From an uncultured Lachnospiraceae bacterium (GTDB lineage Bacteria; Bacillota; Clostridia; Lachnospirales; Lachnospiraceae): a stretch of DNA of 37,817 nt. The position numbers and the translations under genes are program-made. The stretch covers positions 1-37,817 of the forward strand of contig CAMNMC010000028.1 in NCBI GenBank assembly GCA_946544235.1. The letters are read 5' to 3'. This document shows positions 1-8,265 of this stretch, piece by piece (position 1 is the first letter of the stretch; each line of letters starts with the position of its first letter). The notes under the pieces are model-generated. The model had not been told where the DNA came from, ran no database searches, and worked only from the letters and a program-made list of their open reading frames with translations.

Positions 1-1397
1 AGAAGGGACTTACATTTACCATCACAGATGAGGATGGCAAGGCAGTAACCGACATTAACGGTGAAGAAGTTGGTCCGTTCGTTCTTGGAACAGATTTCGA
101 TTATGATGAGAAGGAAGATATTTATTCTAAGACAATCGACAATCTTGCACCTGGAACCTACTATGTAACAGAGACATTGTACGATGAAGATGATAATCTC
201 ATTGCAACAGTAACCTACAAGGTTGGCAATGGTCTGATTCAGGAAGGCGACAAGGCAGAGGTTGGTGTAACAGACGGAAAGACAACCGTAGTTGCATTTA
301 AGGATTCTTATGAAGAGAAGACGGAAGACAAGGGCTCAATCAAGCTTACCAAGTCATTTGATGGTGCAAATGTAACCAAGGAAGAAGCTGAGGGTGCAAT
401 CACATTTGAGATCACCACAAAGATCGGTAACAAGACCTATTATGTTGATAAGGACGGAAATCTTACACAGGATAAGACAGTTCTTACTCTTAAGGATGGC
501 TTCACCTATGATGAGAAGACCGGAACCTTCAGCAAGACTTTCGATGATCTTCCAATCGGTAAGTATACTGTTAAGGAGACAAATACTGAGATCGAAGGCT
601 ATGAGTTTACAGGATGTACTATTAATGGTACCGAGGGAACAACAGCTCAGATCACAGTTGAGGCTGATAAGGAAACAGCAGCTAACATAGTTGACAGCTA
701 TGAAGAGTCAACAACAGAAGATACATCAGAGACAACTGAGGACTCGTCTGAGACAACTGAAGACTCATCAGAGTCAACAGAAGATACATCAGAGTCAACT
801 GAAGATACTTCAGAAGATACAACTGAATCAACAACAGAGGATACAACAGAAGCTACAACCGGTGATACAACAGAGGCTACAACGGGTGATACAACAGAGG
901 CTACAACTGAGGCTACAACAGAAGTTACAACCGGTGATACAACTGAGATAACCACCGAAGCAACAACTGAGGAAGAACTCGGAAATCTTATCATCACAGT
1001 TGTTGAGGAGGAAACCAACAGAGTTGTACCTGGAGCAGAGGTTGAGGTTAAGTATCCTGATGGCAGTACAGTAACATATACAACCGATGAAAATGGTAAG
1101 ATCACACTTACGGATGTTCCGGCTGGTGGTTACAGTATCACAGTCAAGAAGGTTCCTGAAGGATATGTTGTAACGACAGGTGGTACAGGTATCATCTGTA
1201 CAGTAACTGCAGGATCAACAACCGAGAAGGAAGCTTTGATCGTTACTAAGACTGCTACAGATTCAACAAATACCTCAGAAAATACAGCTGTTAAGACGGA
1301 TGATCCGACACAGACGACACCATTCATCTTTGCAATGCTTGTATCTATAGCAGGTATGATCTTCTTCGTAGGACGTAAGAAGAAACTTAACAGATAG
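1..1397 (+). CDS. Cell-wall-anchored surface protein with SpaA/Cna-B-type repeats, 5' end missing
   Basis: The reading frame is open from the window edge (first full codon at position 3), so the gene starts upstream. Three beta-rich modules are visible: the end of one at the left edge, a second at about 330-700 (begins GSIKLTKSFDG, ends in an IVDSYEE-type motif), and a third at about 985-1240 (NLIITVVEEE to EALIVTK). The last has the Cna-B/transthyretin look (TTDENGKITLTDVPAGGY). Modules two and three are separated by a Thr/Ser/Glu stalk (TTED, TTGDTTEA repeats, about 705-975), a likely wall-spanning spacer. The C-terminus has KTDDPTQ, a hydrophobic segment and RKKK, which fits a sortase sorting signal with a non-LPXTG motif. 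By family, such proteins are adhesins or pilin-like subunits stabilised by isopeptide bonds; which one is unknown. It is followed by a strong terminator. Confidence 0.85.
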   Translation, partial: KGLTFTITDEDGKAVTDINGEEVGPFVLGTDFDYDEKEDIYSKTIDNLAPGTYYVTETLYDEDDNLIATVTYKVGNGLIQEGDKAEVGVTDGKTTVVAFKDSYEEKTEDKGSIKLTKSFDGANVTKEEAEGAITFEITTKIGNKTYYVDKDGNLTQDKTVLTLKDGFTYDEKTGTFSKTFDDLPIGKYTVKETNTEIEGYEFTGCTINGTEGTTAQITVEADKETAANIVDSYEESTTEDTSETTEDSSETTEDSSESTEDTSESTEDTSEDTTESTTEDTTEATTGDTTEATTGDTTEATTEATTEVTTGDTTEITTEATTEEELGNLIITVVEEETNRVVPGAEVEVKYPDGSTVTYTTDENGKITLTDVPAGGYSITVKKVPEGYVVTTGGTGIICTVTAGSTTEKEALIVTKTATDSTNTSENTAVKTDDPTQTTPFIFAMLVSIAGMIFFVGRKKKLNR

Positions 1398-1443
1398 TTA
1401 ATCATGATATATTCTTTTCTTATCATGACTCCTTTCTAAAAAC

Positions 1444-1477
1444 GGGGATGCGCATCCGGCGCATCCCCAACTTTTTT
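1444..1477 (+). terminator. Rho-independent terminator of the surface protein gene
   Basis: A perfect 10-bp GC-rich stem (GGGGATGCGC at 1444-1453 with GCGCATCCCC at 1459-1468) and 5-nt loop are followed by six T residues (1472-1477). Confidence 0.95.
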
Positions 1478-1520
1478 ATAAGAACAGTATTGGTAAAATT
1501 ATGTAAATATCATTTATTTC

Positions 1521-1549
1521 TTGCAAATACAGTATCTGTGCGGTATAAT
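1521..1549 (+). promoter_or_regulatory. Sigma-A promoter of the 6S RNA gene
   Basis: TTGCAA (1521-1526), a 17-bp spacer and TATAAT (1544-1549). Transcription would start near 1556, about 25 nt before the closing stem of the 6S RNA. Confidence 0.85.
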
Positions 1550-1574
1550 GACATTGTAAATAAAAATTTAAACG

Positions 1575-1770
1575 AATCGTATATCTGGGATGTGCGATAA
1601 CTCCCGTATTTTTGAACCTACATTTATTTTTACGGGAATTCAACTATTTGTAACATGATGACCAGCCTCCATCGAGTGGACTTCAGAGTGTTACATGAGA
1701 TTACCCACCTAGCTGGCGCTAGGACTCAAAAAGGGGAGCCGGCATCTTGGATATACTTAAATGATTCGCT
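1575..1770 (+). ncRNA. ssrS: 6S RNA (SsrS), RNA polymerase-binding regulatory RNA
   Basis: The 5' segment at 1580-1605 (TCTGGGATG, then CTCCC) pairs with the 3' segment at 1731-1755 (GGGGAGCCGGCATCTTGG) to form the long closing stem. The GCCGGCATCT end resembles the conserved 3' end of E. coli 6S RNA (GGCGGCATCTCGG). The terminal arm is closed by TGTAACA (1649-1655) with TGTTACA (1689-1695). A small hairpin, CCTAGC/GCTAGG (1708-1723), lies on the 3' side of the central bubble, as in Firmicutes 6S RNAs. By family, 6S RNA mimics an open promoter, binds the housekeeping holoenzyme in stationary phase and serves as template for product RNAs. Identification rests on structure and motif resemblance; exact ends are approximate. 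Confidence 0.85.
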
Positions 1771-1776
1771 TTACAG

Positions 1777-1802
1777 GAAAGCAGCGAAAGCTGCTTTCTT
1801 TA
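1777..1802 (+). terminator. Hairpin after 6S RNA, weak terminator or processing signal
   Basis: A 9-bp stem GAAAGCAGC / GCTGCTTTC with a GAAA tetraloop (1777-1798) is followed by only a short T run (TTTAG). The weak U-tract leaves room for readthrough into the SpoIID-like gene starting 18 bp downstream. Confidence 0.55.
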
Positions 1803-1819
1803 GTGTTGTAGGTCAGAGT

Positions 1820-4800
1820 ATGGAAGAGAAGAAGGATACGATTGAACAGAATATTACAGAAACATCTGATGAGAAAGTGACAGAAGTTGAGACAGAACAG
1901 ACATCGGATGAGACATTGGAGAATCAGGCTATAAAGAACTCTGAGGAACAGTTGGAGGATCAGGTTGATAATGATTCAGAGGAAACATCTGATAATCAGG
2001 CTGAACAGACTACGGAGGAAGCGCTGGAGAGACCGGATGAGGTGACGACAGAAGAATCTGTTGAGACGACAGAAGACGAGCAGGATGACAAACCATCCGA
2101 AGAATCCACTGAGAAAAAAGACGACAAGCCATCCGAAGAATCCACTGAGAAAAAAGATGACAAGCCATCCGAAGAATCCACTGAGAAAAAAGATGACAAG
2201 CCATCCGAAGAATCCGCTGAGGAAAAGGACGACAAGCCATCCGAAGAATCCGCCGAGGAAAAGGACGACAAGCCATCAGAAGAATCTGATGAGGCGAAAG
2301 ATGATAAACCATCCAATGATTCTGCTGAGACTAAGGACGATAAAAAAGATAAAAACGATAAAAACTACGAAGAATCTGCAGAGAAAAAAGAAGATAAACC
2401 TGATGTGATCAAGGAAAAAAGCTCCGAGAAAAAAGATATGTCAGGAATCGGAAGAAAAAAAATCTATATCGCCGCTGCCGCACTTGCAGTTGTGATCCTG
2501 GCAGTTGTAATAGCACTGTTGGCTAAGGGTAAAGGTAAGAAGAAGGCGGATCCGGCTGACACTGTTTACTACACCTTCTCTGAAGTTCAGAAGGATGTGG
2601 CATATCTTGCAAATGATAAGGAACAGCAGGATAAACTTAACCGTCTGATCGATCCGATGAAGAAGAGTAATCCGATTGATGCGGATTATGTTAACTCGAT
2701 TGCCAATATCGTCGGGGCTGACAAATCATCCTACAAAACCATAATCAAGGGCTATTCGGGAAAGGATAAGATTCCTCAGAAGGTGTTTGATGAGTTTTAT
2801 GATGCGATGATCGCTTCGGGTAAGGTCGAAGGTATCAGTACTACGGATGTATTTGTACACAGTATCAGTGGAACCGAGTATGGAATAACCATGATTTCCG
2901 ATGGCTACAAGACCTATGATACTGATAATGTAAAAATGGAAGGCGACAGCAGGGATAAGATAATCTCTTTCTATCAGAAGAACGGAACAATCTTCAGAGT
3001 TATAGGGCTTTCCAATGCAGAATATACTGTAACAAATGTTCTCCTTACGGGAATTGATAAGGATGCCGGTACGGCTTCTTTCCTTCTGAATGATGACACC
3101 GTTACCGTTAAATATCCGGACAATAAGCCTGTCAAGGAATTGGTGGTTAACATAACATTTACAAACGACGGTATTAAGAGCATAAGCGGTTCCGGAGAGG
3201 AGATCGACGGCCGTATTACTGCAGTCAATAAATCAAACCTGAAGATTCATGATGTAGGTTTCTATTATTATGACGATGACTATAAGGTTTATGATAATTC
3301 CGGTGAGGAGCCGAGGGAGGTTACTTCATCACAGTTCCTTGTAGGTTATAAGAACCTGAAGATATATGTTGAAAACAGAAGGGTCAAGGCAGTTGTTATC
3401 ACAGATTCCGAACTTGATTCTGAAGAAATACGTGTCCTTATAAATGATTCAGAATATAAAGGATATCAGCTGAAAGATGTGACCTTCAGCTGCAGCAGTG
3501 ACTATACTATAACCTTCAGCGACGGAAATTCCGAGGAAAAATCATCTGACAGCAAGGTTATGTTCACGCCGGCTTCCTTTGGAATGCATGAATCGGTTAC
3601 GCTGTCATGCAATGATCCGGATGCCAGATTTACGATTGAAAGTATAGAGAGAAATGGCTTGAATCCGTCATATCGTGGCACCTTTGAGGTTGTCATGATG
3701 GGAGATTTCCTCTATATCATCAATAAGCTTCCTATAGAAGAATACCTTTATGCGGTAGTTTCCAGTGAGCTTTCAGACAGCTATGATGATGAGACCTTTA
3801 AAGCCTTTGCGGTGGTTGCAAGGGGATATGCCTGCAAGATGATGGAGAGTAATCAGTTTTCGTCTTATGGTGCAGATATAGATGACAGTAATTCAACACT
3901 TCTGTACAACTATTATCCGGAGACTGAGCGCAGCATAATGATCGTAAATGAAACCTATGGTATCGTTCCGGCATACGAGGACAAGATCATCATGCCATAT
4001 CATTTTCTGACCTCTTCGGGCATCACGTGCACAAATACCGATATTTACAATGAAGAGCCTCAGCCATATTATGGATCGAATTACGAGACGGTAGAGAAGG
4101 AAAAGACACTTCTTTCATCGGAAAAATCCTTTAAGTATTTTATAGATCACGGAAATGACTATGATATTCTTGAGGTTGATGAACCATATTACAGATGGTA
4201 TATTCACTATACCGATAAGGAGATGACAGATGCGATAAATTCTGTTATTGATGAGCGTATTAAAAATACGGTCGATACCGTCCTTATACTTGAGAAACCG
4301 GAAGAAGATCTGGAGAAGAATGGTTCTGACGGTAATAAGGACGCAGGATCAAATGATGGTAAATCCGAAGAGAAGGGTTCCGCTGACAATAACGGAAATA
4401 GTGATGACAAGGGTTCTGCTGACACTAGCGGAAAGAATGATGAGAAGGCAGATACTGCAAAAGATAATGGTGCAGAAACCGCAAATGACAATACAACCGA
4501 TACTACAGCTGAAAATACCGAAAATGATAACAGCAGTACAGGCAATAAGGCTGATGAAGACAAGAAAAAATATACTGACATTATAGAAAACGGAAGCTTT
4601 GTACCTGCTAAAGAGGGTACAAAGATCGGTGATGTTCAGGACGTTGCGGTTGTCAGCCGAAGTGATGCAGGTGTGGTTAAGGAGCTTCTGATAATAGGAT
4701 CCCAGAATACGATCTGGGTTAAGGGGCAGACCAATGTCAGATACATTCTGAATCCTGTAAAACAGATAATTATAAAGAATGATGGCTCTGAGGTGGAAGG

Positions 4801-5071
4801 TTACAGCCTTATGCCAAGTCCGTTTTATTATGTAGAAAAAACTGATGACGGGTACTCAGTTCACGGCGGAGGCTTCGGTAACGGCGTCGGTCTTTCACTC
4901 AGCGGTGCTGAGATCCTTTCGAAGCTGGGCTATAATTATGATGAGATCATAAAGCATTATTATGATAATGTTCAGTTAAGAAATATGTTTGGTCTCTATG
5001 ACAAGGATGCTGACAAGGATCCTGACGGACAGGATGATGAAGCATCCACAGAATCGACCACGGAAGAGTAA
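1820..5071 (+). CDS. Membrane-anchored SpoIID-domain protein with long acidic N-terminal repeats
   Basis: A 1083-aa protein. The frame stays open back to an ATG at 1655, but that lies inside the 6S RNA, so the ATG at 1820 is chosen (weak AGGT about 7 nt upstream). Residues 1-210 are an acidic, disordered tail with about eight DDKPSEES(T/A)EKK-type repeats. A single membrane segment (YIAAAALAVVILAVVIALLA) at about 215-236 leaves the rest outside. The SpoIID domain begins at about 590-670 (LPIEEYLYAVVSSEL, whose Glu matches the catalytic Glu region of the family) and closes with GNGVGLSLSGAEILSKLGYN at about 1015-1050. An Asn/Asp/Gly/Lys-rich insert (about 830-915) splits it. SpoIID is a lytic transglycosylase acting on denuded glycan in sporulation; many non-sporulation paralogues exist. 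Role here: peptidoglycan binding or cleavage at the surface, inferred. The canonical HGVGMSQ-like motif reads NGVGLSL, so activity is uncertain. Confidence 0.85.
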   Translation: MEEKKDTIEQNITETSDEKVTEVETEQTSDETLENQAIKNSEEQLEDQVDNDSEETSDNQAEQTTEEALERPDEVTTEESVETTEDEQDDKPSEESTEKKDDKPSEESTEKKDDKPSEESTEKKDDKPSEESAEEKDDKPSEESAEEKDDKPSEESDEAKDDKPSNDSAETKDDKKDKNDKNYEESAEKKEDKPDVIKEKSSEKKDMSGIGRKKIYIAAAALAVVILAVVIALLAKGKGKKKADPADTVYYTFSEVQKDVAYLANDKEQQDKLNRLIDPMKKSNPIDADYVNSIANIVGADKSSYKTIIKGYSGKDKIPQKVFDEFYDAMIASGKVEGISTTDVFVHSISGTEYGITMISDGYKTYDTDNVKMEGDSRDKIISFYQKNGTIFRVIGLSNAEYTVTNVLLTGIDKDAGTASFLLNDDTVTVKYPDNKPVKELVVNITFTNDGIKSISGSGEEIDGRITAVNKSNLKIHDVGFYYYDDDYKVYDNSGEEPREVTSSQFLVGYKNLKIYVENRRVKAVVITDSELDSEEIRVLINDSEYKGYQLKDVTFSCSSDYTITFSDGNSEEKSSDSKVMFTPASFGMHESVTLSCNDPDARFTIESIERNGLNPSYRGTFEVVMMGDFLYIINKLPIEEYLYAVVSSELSDSYDDETFKAFAVVARGYACKMMESNQFSSYGADIDDSNSTLLYNYYPETERSIMIVNETYGIVPAYEDKIIMPYHFLTSSGITCTNTDIYNEEPQPYYGSNYETVEKEKTLLSSEKSFKYFIDHGNDYDILEVDEPYYRWYIHYTDKEMTDAINSVIDERIKNTVDTVLILEKPEEDLEKNGSDGNKDAGSNDGKSEEKGSADNNGNSDDKGSADTSGKNDEKADTAKDNGAETANDNTTDTTAENTENDNSSTGNKADEDKKKYTDIIENGSFVPAKEGTKIGDVQDVAVVSRSDAGVVKELLIIGSQNTIWVKGQTNVRYILNPVKQIIIKNDGSEVEGYSLMPSPFYYVEKTDDGYSVHGGGFGNGVGLSLSGAEILSKLGYNYDEIIKHYYDNVQLRNMFGLYDKDADKDPDGQDDEASTESTTEE
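2084..2335 (+). repeat. In-frame 36-bp tandem repeats in the SpoIID-like gene
   Basis: About seven near-identical 36-bp units encode DDKPSEES(T/A)E(K/E)K, followed by degenerate units (DDKPSNDSAETK). The high DNA identity between units indicates recent expansion, so copy number is probably variable between strains. Confidence 0.9.
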
Positions 5072-5090
5072 TATATCTCAGACAAATTAA

Positions 5091-5200
5091 AGGTTTTATG
5101 TCTCTGGCAAATACCTGAGTTTTAAAGGTTTTATGTCTCAGGCAAATACCTGAGTTACAAAGGATTCTATGTCTCTGACAAACACATGAATTGTACAGGA
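5091..5200 (+). repeat. Three degenerate ~35-bp tandem repeats downstream of the SpoIID-like gene
   Basis: ATGTCTCTGGCAAATACCTG recurs with changes at about 5098, 5133 and 5169, separated by AAAGGTTTT or AAAGGATTC. A shorter fragment (ATCTCAGACAAATTAAAGG) precedes them. No ORF or terminator explains them. They fill half of the gap before the yihY-type gene. Confidence 0.75.
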
Positions 5201-5232
5201 TAATTTGCTTCTGATAATTATATAATCGCACA

Positions 5233-5281
5233 AAAAAAGACATGCCTCTGAGGAGTACCTGAATTGCACCGAAGAGGCATG
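5233..5281. other. Hairpin upstream of the yihY-type gene
   Basis: A 9-bp stem CATGCCTCT (5241-5249) / AGAGGCATG (5273-5281) with a 23-nt loop is preceded by a run of A (5232-5238). Read on the - strand it resembles a terminator (stem then T7), but there is no - strand gene whose transcript should arrive here. On the + strand it would be a leader hairpin ending 10 bp before the start codon. Confidence 0.5.
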
Positions 5282-5291
5282 GTTTGTATGG

Positions 5292-6293
5292 ATGAGTGTA
5301 AGCAGAATTATGAAAAAATTCGTAAAGAAAATAATTAAAGGAATAACTGTATACGGTGACCTTACAAAGGATGATCATGCCGGCGCATTTGCTGCCCAGT
5401 CGGCATTCTTTATTCTGCTTGCCTTTTTTCCGATGATCAATATCACACTGGCACTTATTAAGTTCCTGCCAATCAATGAGGAACAGGTTGTGGATTTTCT
5501 TGAAAGAGTACTGTCAACGGAGAGAAGTGGTTTTATCTCAAATCTGGTACAGGATCTCTTTCACAACAGTGCCGGTTCTGTAACGATAATATCTATCGTG
5601 GTTGGTCTCTGGTCTGCTGCGAGAGGTATGCTGGCCCTGAGAGATGGTATAAATCTGGCTTATAAGGCACAGGAGAAGAAAAACTATTTTCTTAAGAGGA
5701 TCATAAGTTCACTTTATACTTTGATATTTATTGTTATGATCATTGTGCTGACGCTTATATCTGTTTTTGGAACTCAGATCGTTAATGTTATTACGAAGCG
5801 TGCGCCCGGTCTGAAAAATATAACCGGATATATTCTCAGTCTGAGACCGGCTTTTGTATTTATAGCAATGTTCTTTATACTTTGCTTTCTGTACAAGGTT
5901 ATGCCGGGAAGAAGAGTAAAGCTGAGAAACCAGATGGGCGGTGCGCTTATTGCATCAGTTCTCTGGGCAGTCATGAATAACCTTTTCAATCTCTATATCG
6001 ATAAGGTGGTTATGAAATCATACACCTATGCAGGTCTTACCATGGCGATCATCCTTATGTTCTGGCTGTATTTTGGTGTAACCTTCATACTTATAGGCGG
6101 TCAGGTCAATAACTTCCTTGAACGCACAGATATGCTCCGTACCATCTTCAAGAATGACGGCTCAAAGCCTTATGTACTCAGTAATGAAGAGGTGGAAGAG
6201 CGTAATCAGAAAACAAAACATAAGCGTAGAGAGAAGAGAGAAACTCCGGAAGAAACACAATTGGAAGAAGCAAAAGAAGAAACGAAGCAGTAA
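5292..6293 (+). CDS. YihY/BrkB-family integral membrane protein
   Basis: A 333-aa polytopic protein of the YihY/virulence factor BrkB family, formerly mis-annotated as ribonuclease BN. It shows the family's N-terminal DDHAGAFAAQSAFFILLAFFP segment, GLWSAARGMLALRDGIN in the second loop, and about six hydrophobic helices up to residue 275. These are followed by a charged, probably cytoplasmic tail (KTKHKRREKRE, then Glu/Lys). Molecular function of the family is not settled; an envelope or transport role is likely. An alternative start is the in-frame ATG at 5310 (MKKFVKK); neither start has a strong Shine-Dalgarno sequence. A TATAAT at 5221-5226 could be a -10 box but lacks a convincing -35. 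The gene converges on gltX. Confidence 0.9.
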   Translation: MSVSRIMKKFVKKIIKGITVYGDLTKDDHAGAFAAQSAFFILLAFFPMINITLALIKFLPINEEQVVDFLERVLSTERSGFISNLVQDLFHNSAGSVTIISIVVGLWSAARGMLALRDGINLAYKAQEKKNYFLKRIISSLYTLIFIVMIIVLTLISVFGTQIVNVITKRAPGLKNITGYILSLRPAFVFIAMFFILCFLYKVMPGRRVKLRNQMGGALIASVLWAVMNNLFNLYIDKVVMKSYTYAGLTMAIILMFWLYFGVTFILIGGQVNNFLERTDMLRTIFKNDGSKPYVLSNEEVEERNQKTKHKRREKRETPEETQLEEAKEETKQ

Positions 6294-6324
6294 GATACAA
6301 AACAGTAAGATACAAAAAATAATA

Positions 6325-6359
6325 AAAACTCCGTAGAACAATATGTTTTACGGAGTTTT
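6325..6359. terminator. Bidirectional terminator between the yihY-type gene and gltX
   Basis: AAAACTCCGTA pairs with TACGGAGTTTT (8 bp plus flanking A/T pairs; 6325-6335 with 6349-6359). A-rich and T-rich flanks allow it to stop transcription on both strands, matching the convergent arrangement. Confidence 0.9.
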
Positions 6360-6365
6360 CGTTAA

Positions 6366-7814
6366 TTATGACAGCTTCACGATAGCTACATCAATTCTCT
6401 TAAGAGTTTCTTCCTTGCCCAGAAGTGACATCAGTTCGGTTGCACCACCCGGTGTTGCAGCCTTACCTGAAACAGCGGTACGAAGAGGCCACATAACAAA
6501 GCCGGTTTTATATTCATGTTCAGCGGCAAAGCCTTTCAGAAGTTCAAACAGACTGTCATTATCGAAGGCATCTGCTGCCTCGAGAACAGGCTTCACTTCA
6601 GTGAGGAGCTTAAGTGATGAAGCAGGATCGGTCTTCATCTTCTTATGTGTGTACATATCTGTGTCGTATTCAGGAACAGCTTCGAAGAAGTCAATCTGAT
6701 CCTCAATGTCGAGGAAGGTTTCAATACGTGTCTGTATCATTCCCGCAATCTTCTTCAGATCGAGAGGCTTAGTGATGATCTTCTGCATAAATGGAAGAGC
6801 AGACTCATAAAACTTCTCAGGATCCATAGCCTTGAGGTATTCACCATTCATCCATCTGAGCTTAACCATATCCAGTACTGCAGGCGACTTGGAAATATTT
6901 TTATAGTCAAATGCTTCAACCAGTTCGGATAAGCTGAAGATCTCTCTGTTATCCTCAGGTGACCAGCCGAGAAGTGCTACGAAATTTACTATAGTTTCGG
7001 CAAGGAATCCCTGATCAAGCAGGTCTTCAAAGGAAGAATGACCGCTTCTTTTAGAAAGCTTCTGATGTGTTTCGTCTGTTATAAGAGGGCAGTGGATATA
7101 AACCGGTACCTCCCAGCCAAAGGCCTCATAAAGGCGGTTGTATTTCGGAGCAGATGAAAGGTATTCATTACCTCTTACAACGTGAGTGATGCCCATGAGG
7201 TGATCATCAACTACATTTGCAAAGTTATAGGTTGGGAAGCCGTCTGACTTGATAAGTACCATGTCATCAAGCTCCTCGTTTGGAACGGTTATATCACCGT
7301 AAAGCTCATCGTGGAAGGTTGTTTCACCTTCAGTTGGGTTATTCTGTCTGATAACATAAGGCTTTCCGGCTGCAAGGTTTGCTTCAATCTCATCCTTTGA
7401 GAGGTGGAGACAATGCTTGTCATAGCGTGTTACTTCCTTGCCTGCAATCTCGGTTTTGAGACCTGCGAGACGCTCCTCATCGCAGAAGCAGTAATAAGCC
7501 TCACCGCGCTCGATAAGTTTCTTTGCATATTCAAGATAGATTCCGGCTGCCTGTCTCTCGGACTGAACATATGGACCTACACCCTTGTCCTTATCAGGAC
7601 CTTCATCCCAGATGAGTCCGGTTTTGATAAGAGTGTTGCGAATTATGTCAACTGCGCCTTCCATTTCGCGCTGCTGATCGGTATCCTCGATCCTGAGGAT
7701 GAAATCGCCATTTTCATGCTTGGCGATAAGATAAGCGTAAAGTGCTGTTCTGAGATTGCCGACATGCATTCTTCCTGTCGGACTTGGGGCAAAACGTGTT
7801 CTGACTTTATTCAT
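6366..7814 (-). CDS. gltX: Glutamyl-tRNA synthetase
   Basis: A 482-aa class I aminoacyl-tRNA synthetase that charges tRNA-Glu. The N-terminus has [20 protein letters not shown], in which HVGN is the HIGH-type ATP motif; KLSKR (about residues 250-256) is the KMSKS motif. Length and domain order (Rossmann catalytic domain, then helical anticodon-binding domain from about 320) are normal for bacterial GluRS. In Firmicutes this enzyme is usually non-discriminating and also charges tRNA-Gln for GatCAB; that is inferred, not seen. AGGAG lies 7 nt before the ATG. Transcription starts from a promoter ~240 bp upstream, giving a long structured leader. Confidence 0.97.
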   Translation of the reverse strand: MNKVRTRFAPSPTGRMHVGNLRTALYAYLIAKHENGDFILRIEDTDQQREMEGAVDIIRNTLIKTGLIWDEGPDKDKGVGPYVQSERQAAGIYLEYAKKLIERGEAYYCFCDEERLAGLKTEIAGKEVTRYDKHCLHLSKDEIEANLAAGKPYVIRQNNPTEGETTFHDELYGDITVPNEELDDMVLIKSDGFPTYNFANVVDDHLMGITHVVRGNEYLSSAPKYNRLYEAFGWEVPVYIHCPLITDETHQKLSKRSGHSSFEDLLDQGFLAETIVNFVALLGWSPEDNREIFSLSELVEAFDYKNISKSPAVLDMVKLRWMNGEYLKAMDPEKFYESALPFMQKIITKPLDLKKIAGMIQTRIETFLDIEDQIDFFEAVPEYDTDMYTHKKMKTDPASSLKLLTEVKPVLEAADAFDNDSLFELLKGFAAEHEYKTGFVMWPLRTAVSGKAATPGGATELMSLLGKEETLKRIDVAIVKLS

Positions 7815-7846
7815 GATAAAACTCCTGTAAAAATATAATAAGAATT

Positions 7847-8000
7847 ATTCACATTGCTTTATGAACCACCGGGATAGAGGCGGCGATAATACTGCCGATA
7901 TTTGGGATACCGGCGGATATAGTACTGTCGGAATTCCTGTATAACGGCGGTGATGATACTGCTGATATTCTCTATGAAGGGTTCATTTTACAGTGTGAAT
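7847..8000 (-). repeat. Inverted-repeat element in the gltX leader, enclosing three degenerate repeats
   Basis: 21-nt arms at 7847-7867 and 7980-8000 are complementary at 17 of 21 positions (ATTCACA and ATGAACC blocks). Between them, three related units of about 25 bp (7879-7901, 7911-7935, 7945-7969; + strand core GGCGG...ATAcTGcCGATAT) recur with ~33-bp period. Partial self-complementarity (GGC...GCC) allows each to form a hairpin. Because the gltX promoter lies outside (8027-8055, - strand), the whole unit would be transcribed as 5' leader. It could be a cis-regulatory RNA or a mobile MITE-like insertion. It lacks T-box motifs. Confidence 0.7.
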
Positions 8001-8026
8001 TATATATCGTTTTTATGCAAGTAGAG

Positions 8027-8055
8027 ATTATAACATAAAGAATAAAATTATGCAA
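8027..8055 (-). promoter_or_regulatory. Sigma-A promoter of gltX
   Basis: On the - strand, TTGCAT (8055-8050), a 17-bp spacer and TATAAT (8032-8027). The predicted start near 8020 yields a ~205-nt leader before the gltX ATG. Confidence 0.7.
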
Positions 8056-8265
8056 AAAATCATATTATTTTAATATATCTTAACTTCTATAATATAGTAT
8101 TATATGTTAATATTTTAAGCGTGAATTACATAGTATTATAACTAATTACACAAATTATCAAAGCTATAATGGAAAGAGTCCTGTTTGTATGCGTAAACCG
8201 GTGTATTTTATATATTATTCGAGATTGTACCGGATACAAAAAAGCAGGACTAAAAAGGAAAAAAA
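8056..8265. other. Very AT-rich intergenic spacer between gltX and the HAD phosphatase gene
   Basis: No credible gene. It contains AT-rich self-complementary stretches (for example around 8090-8106) and a TATAAT at 8165-8170 that could serve the + strand HAD gene, but no well-spaced -35 was found. Confidence 0.6.

Noticed and set aside
698..1105. Antisense open frame opposite the Thr/Ser-rich stalk (also 1996-2316 and 4207-4581)
   Set aside because: Long antisense frames arise from biased, repetitive codon use; the products are Val/Ser-rich or Ser-rich low-complexity and lack ribosome sites.
1655..1819. N-terminal 55-codon extension of the SpoIID-like frame
   Set aside because: It translates the 6S RNA sequence; the conserved RNA structure explains this stretch and a later ATG suits the protein.
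6343..6699. + strand frames antisense to gltX (also 6645-6932 and 7404-7838)
   Set aside because: gltX on the - strand has full conserved motifs; these are shadows.
7815..8020. T-box riboswitch for gltX
   Set aside because: No GGTGGNACCGCG core and no terminator/antiterminator pair in the leader.
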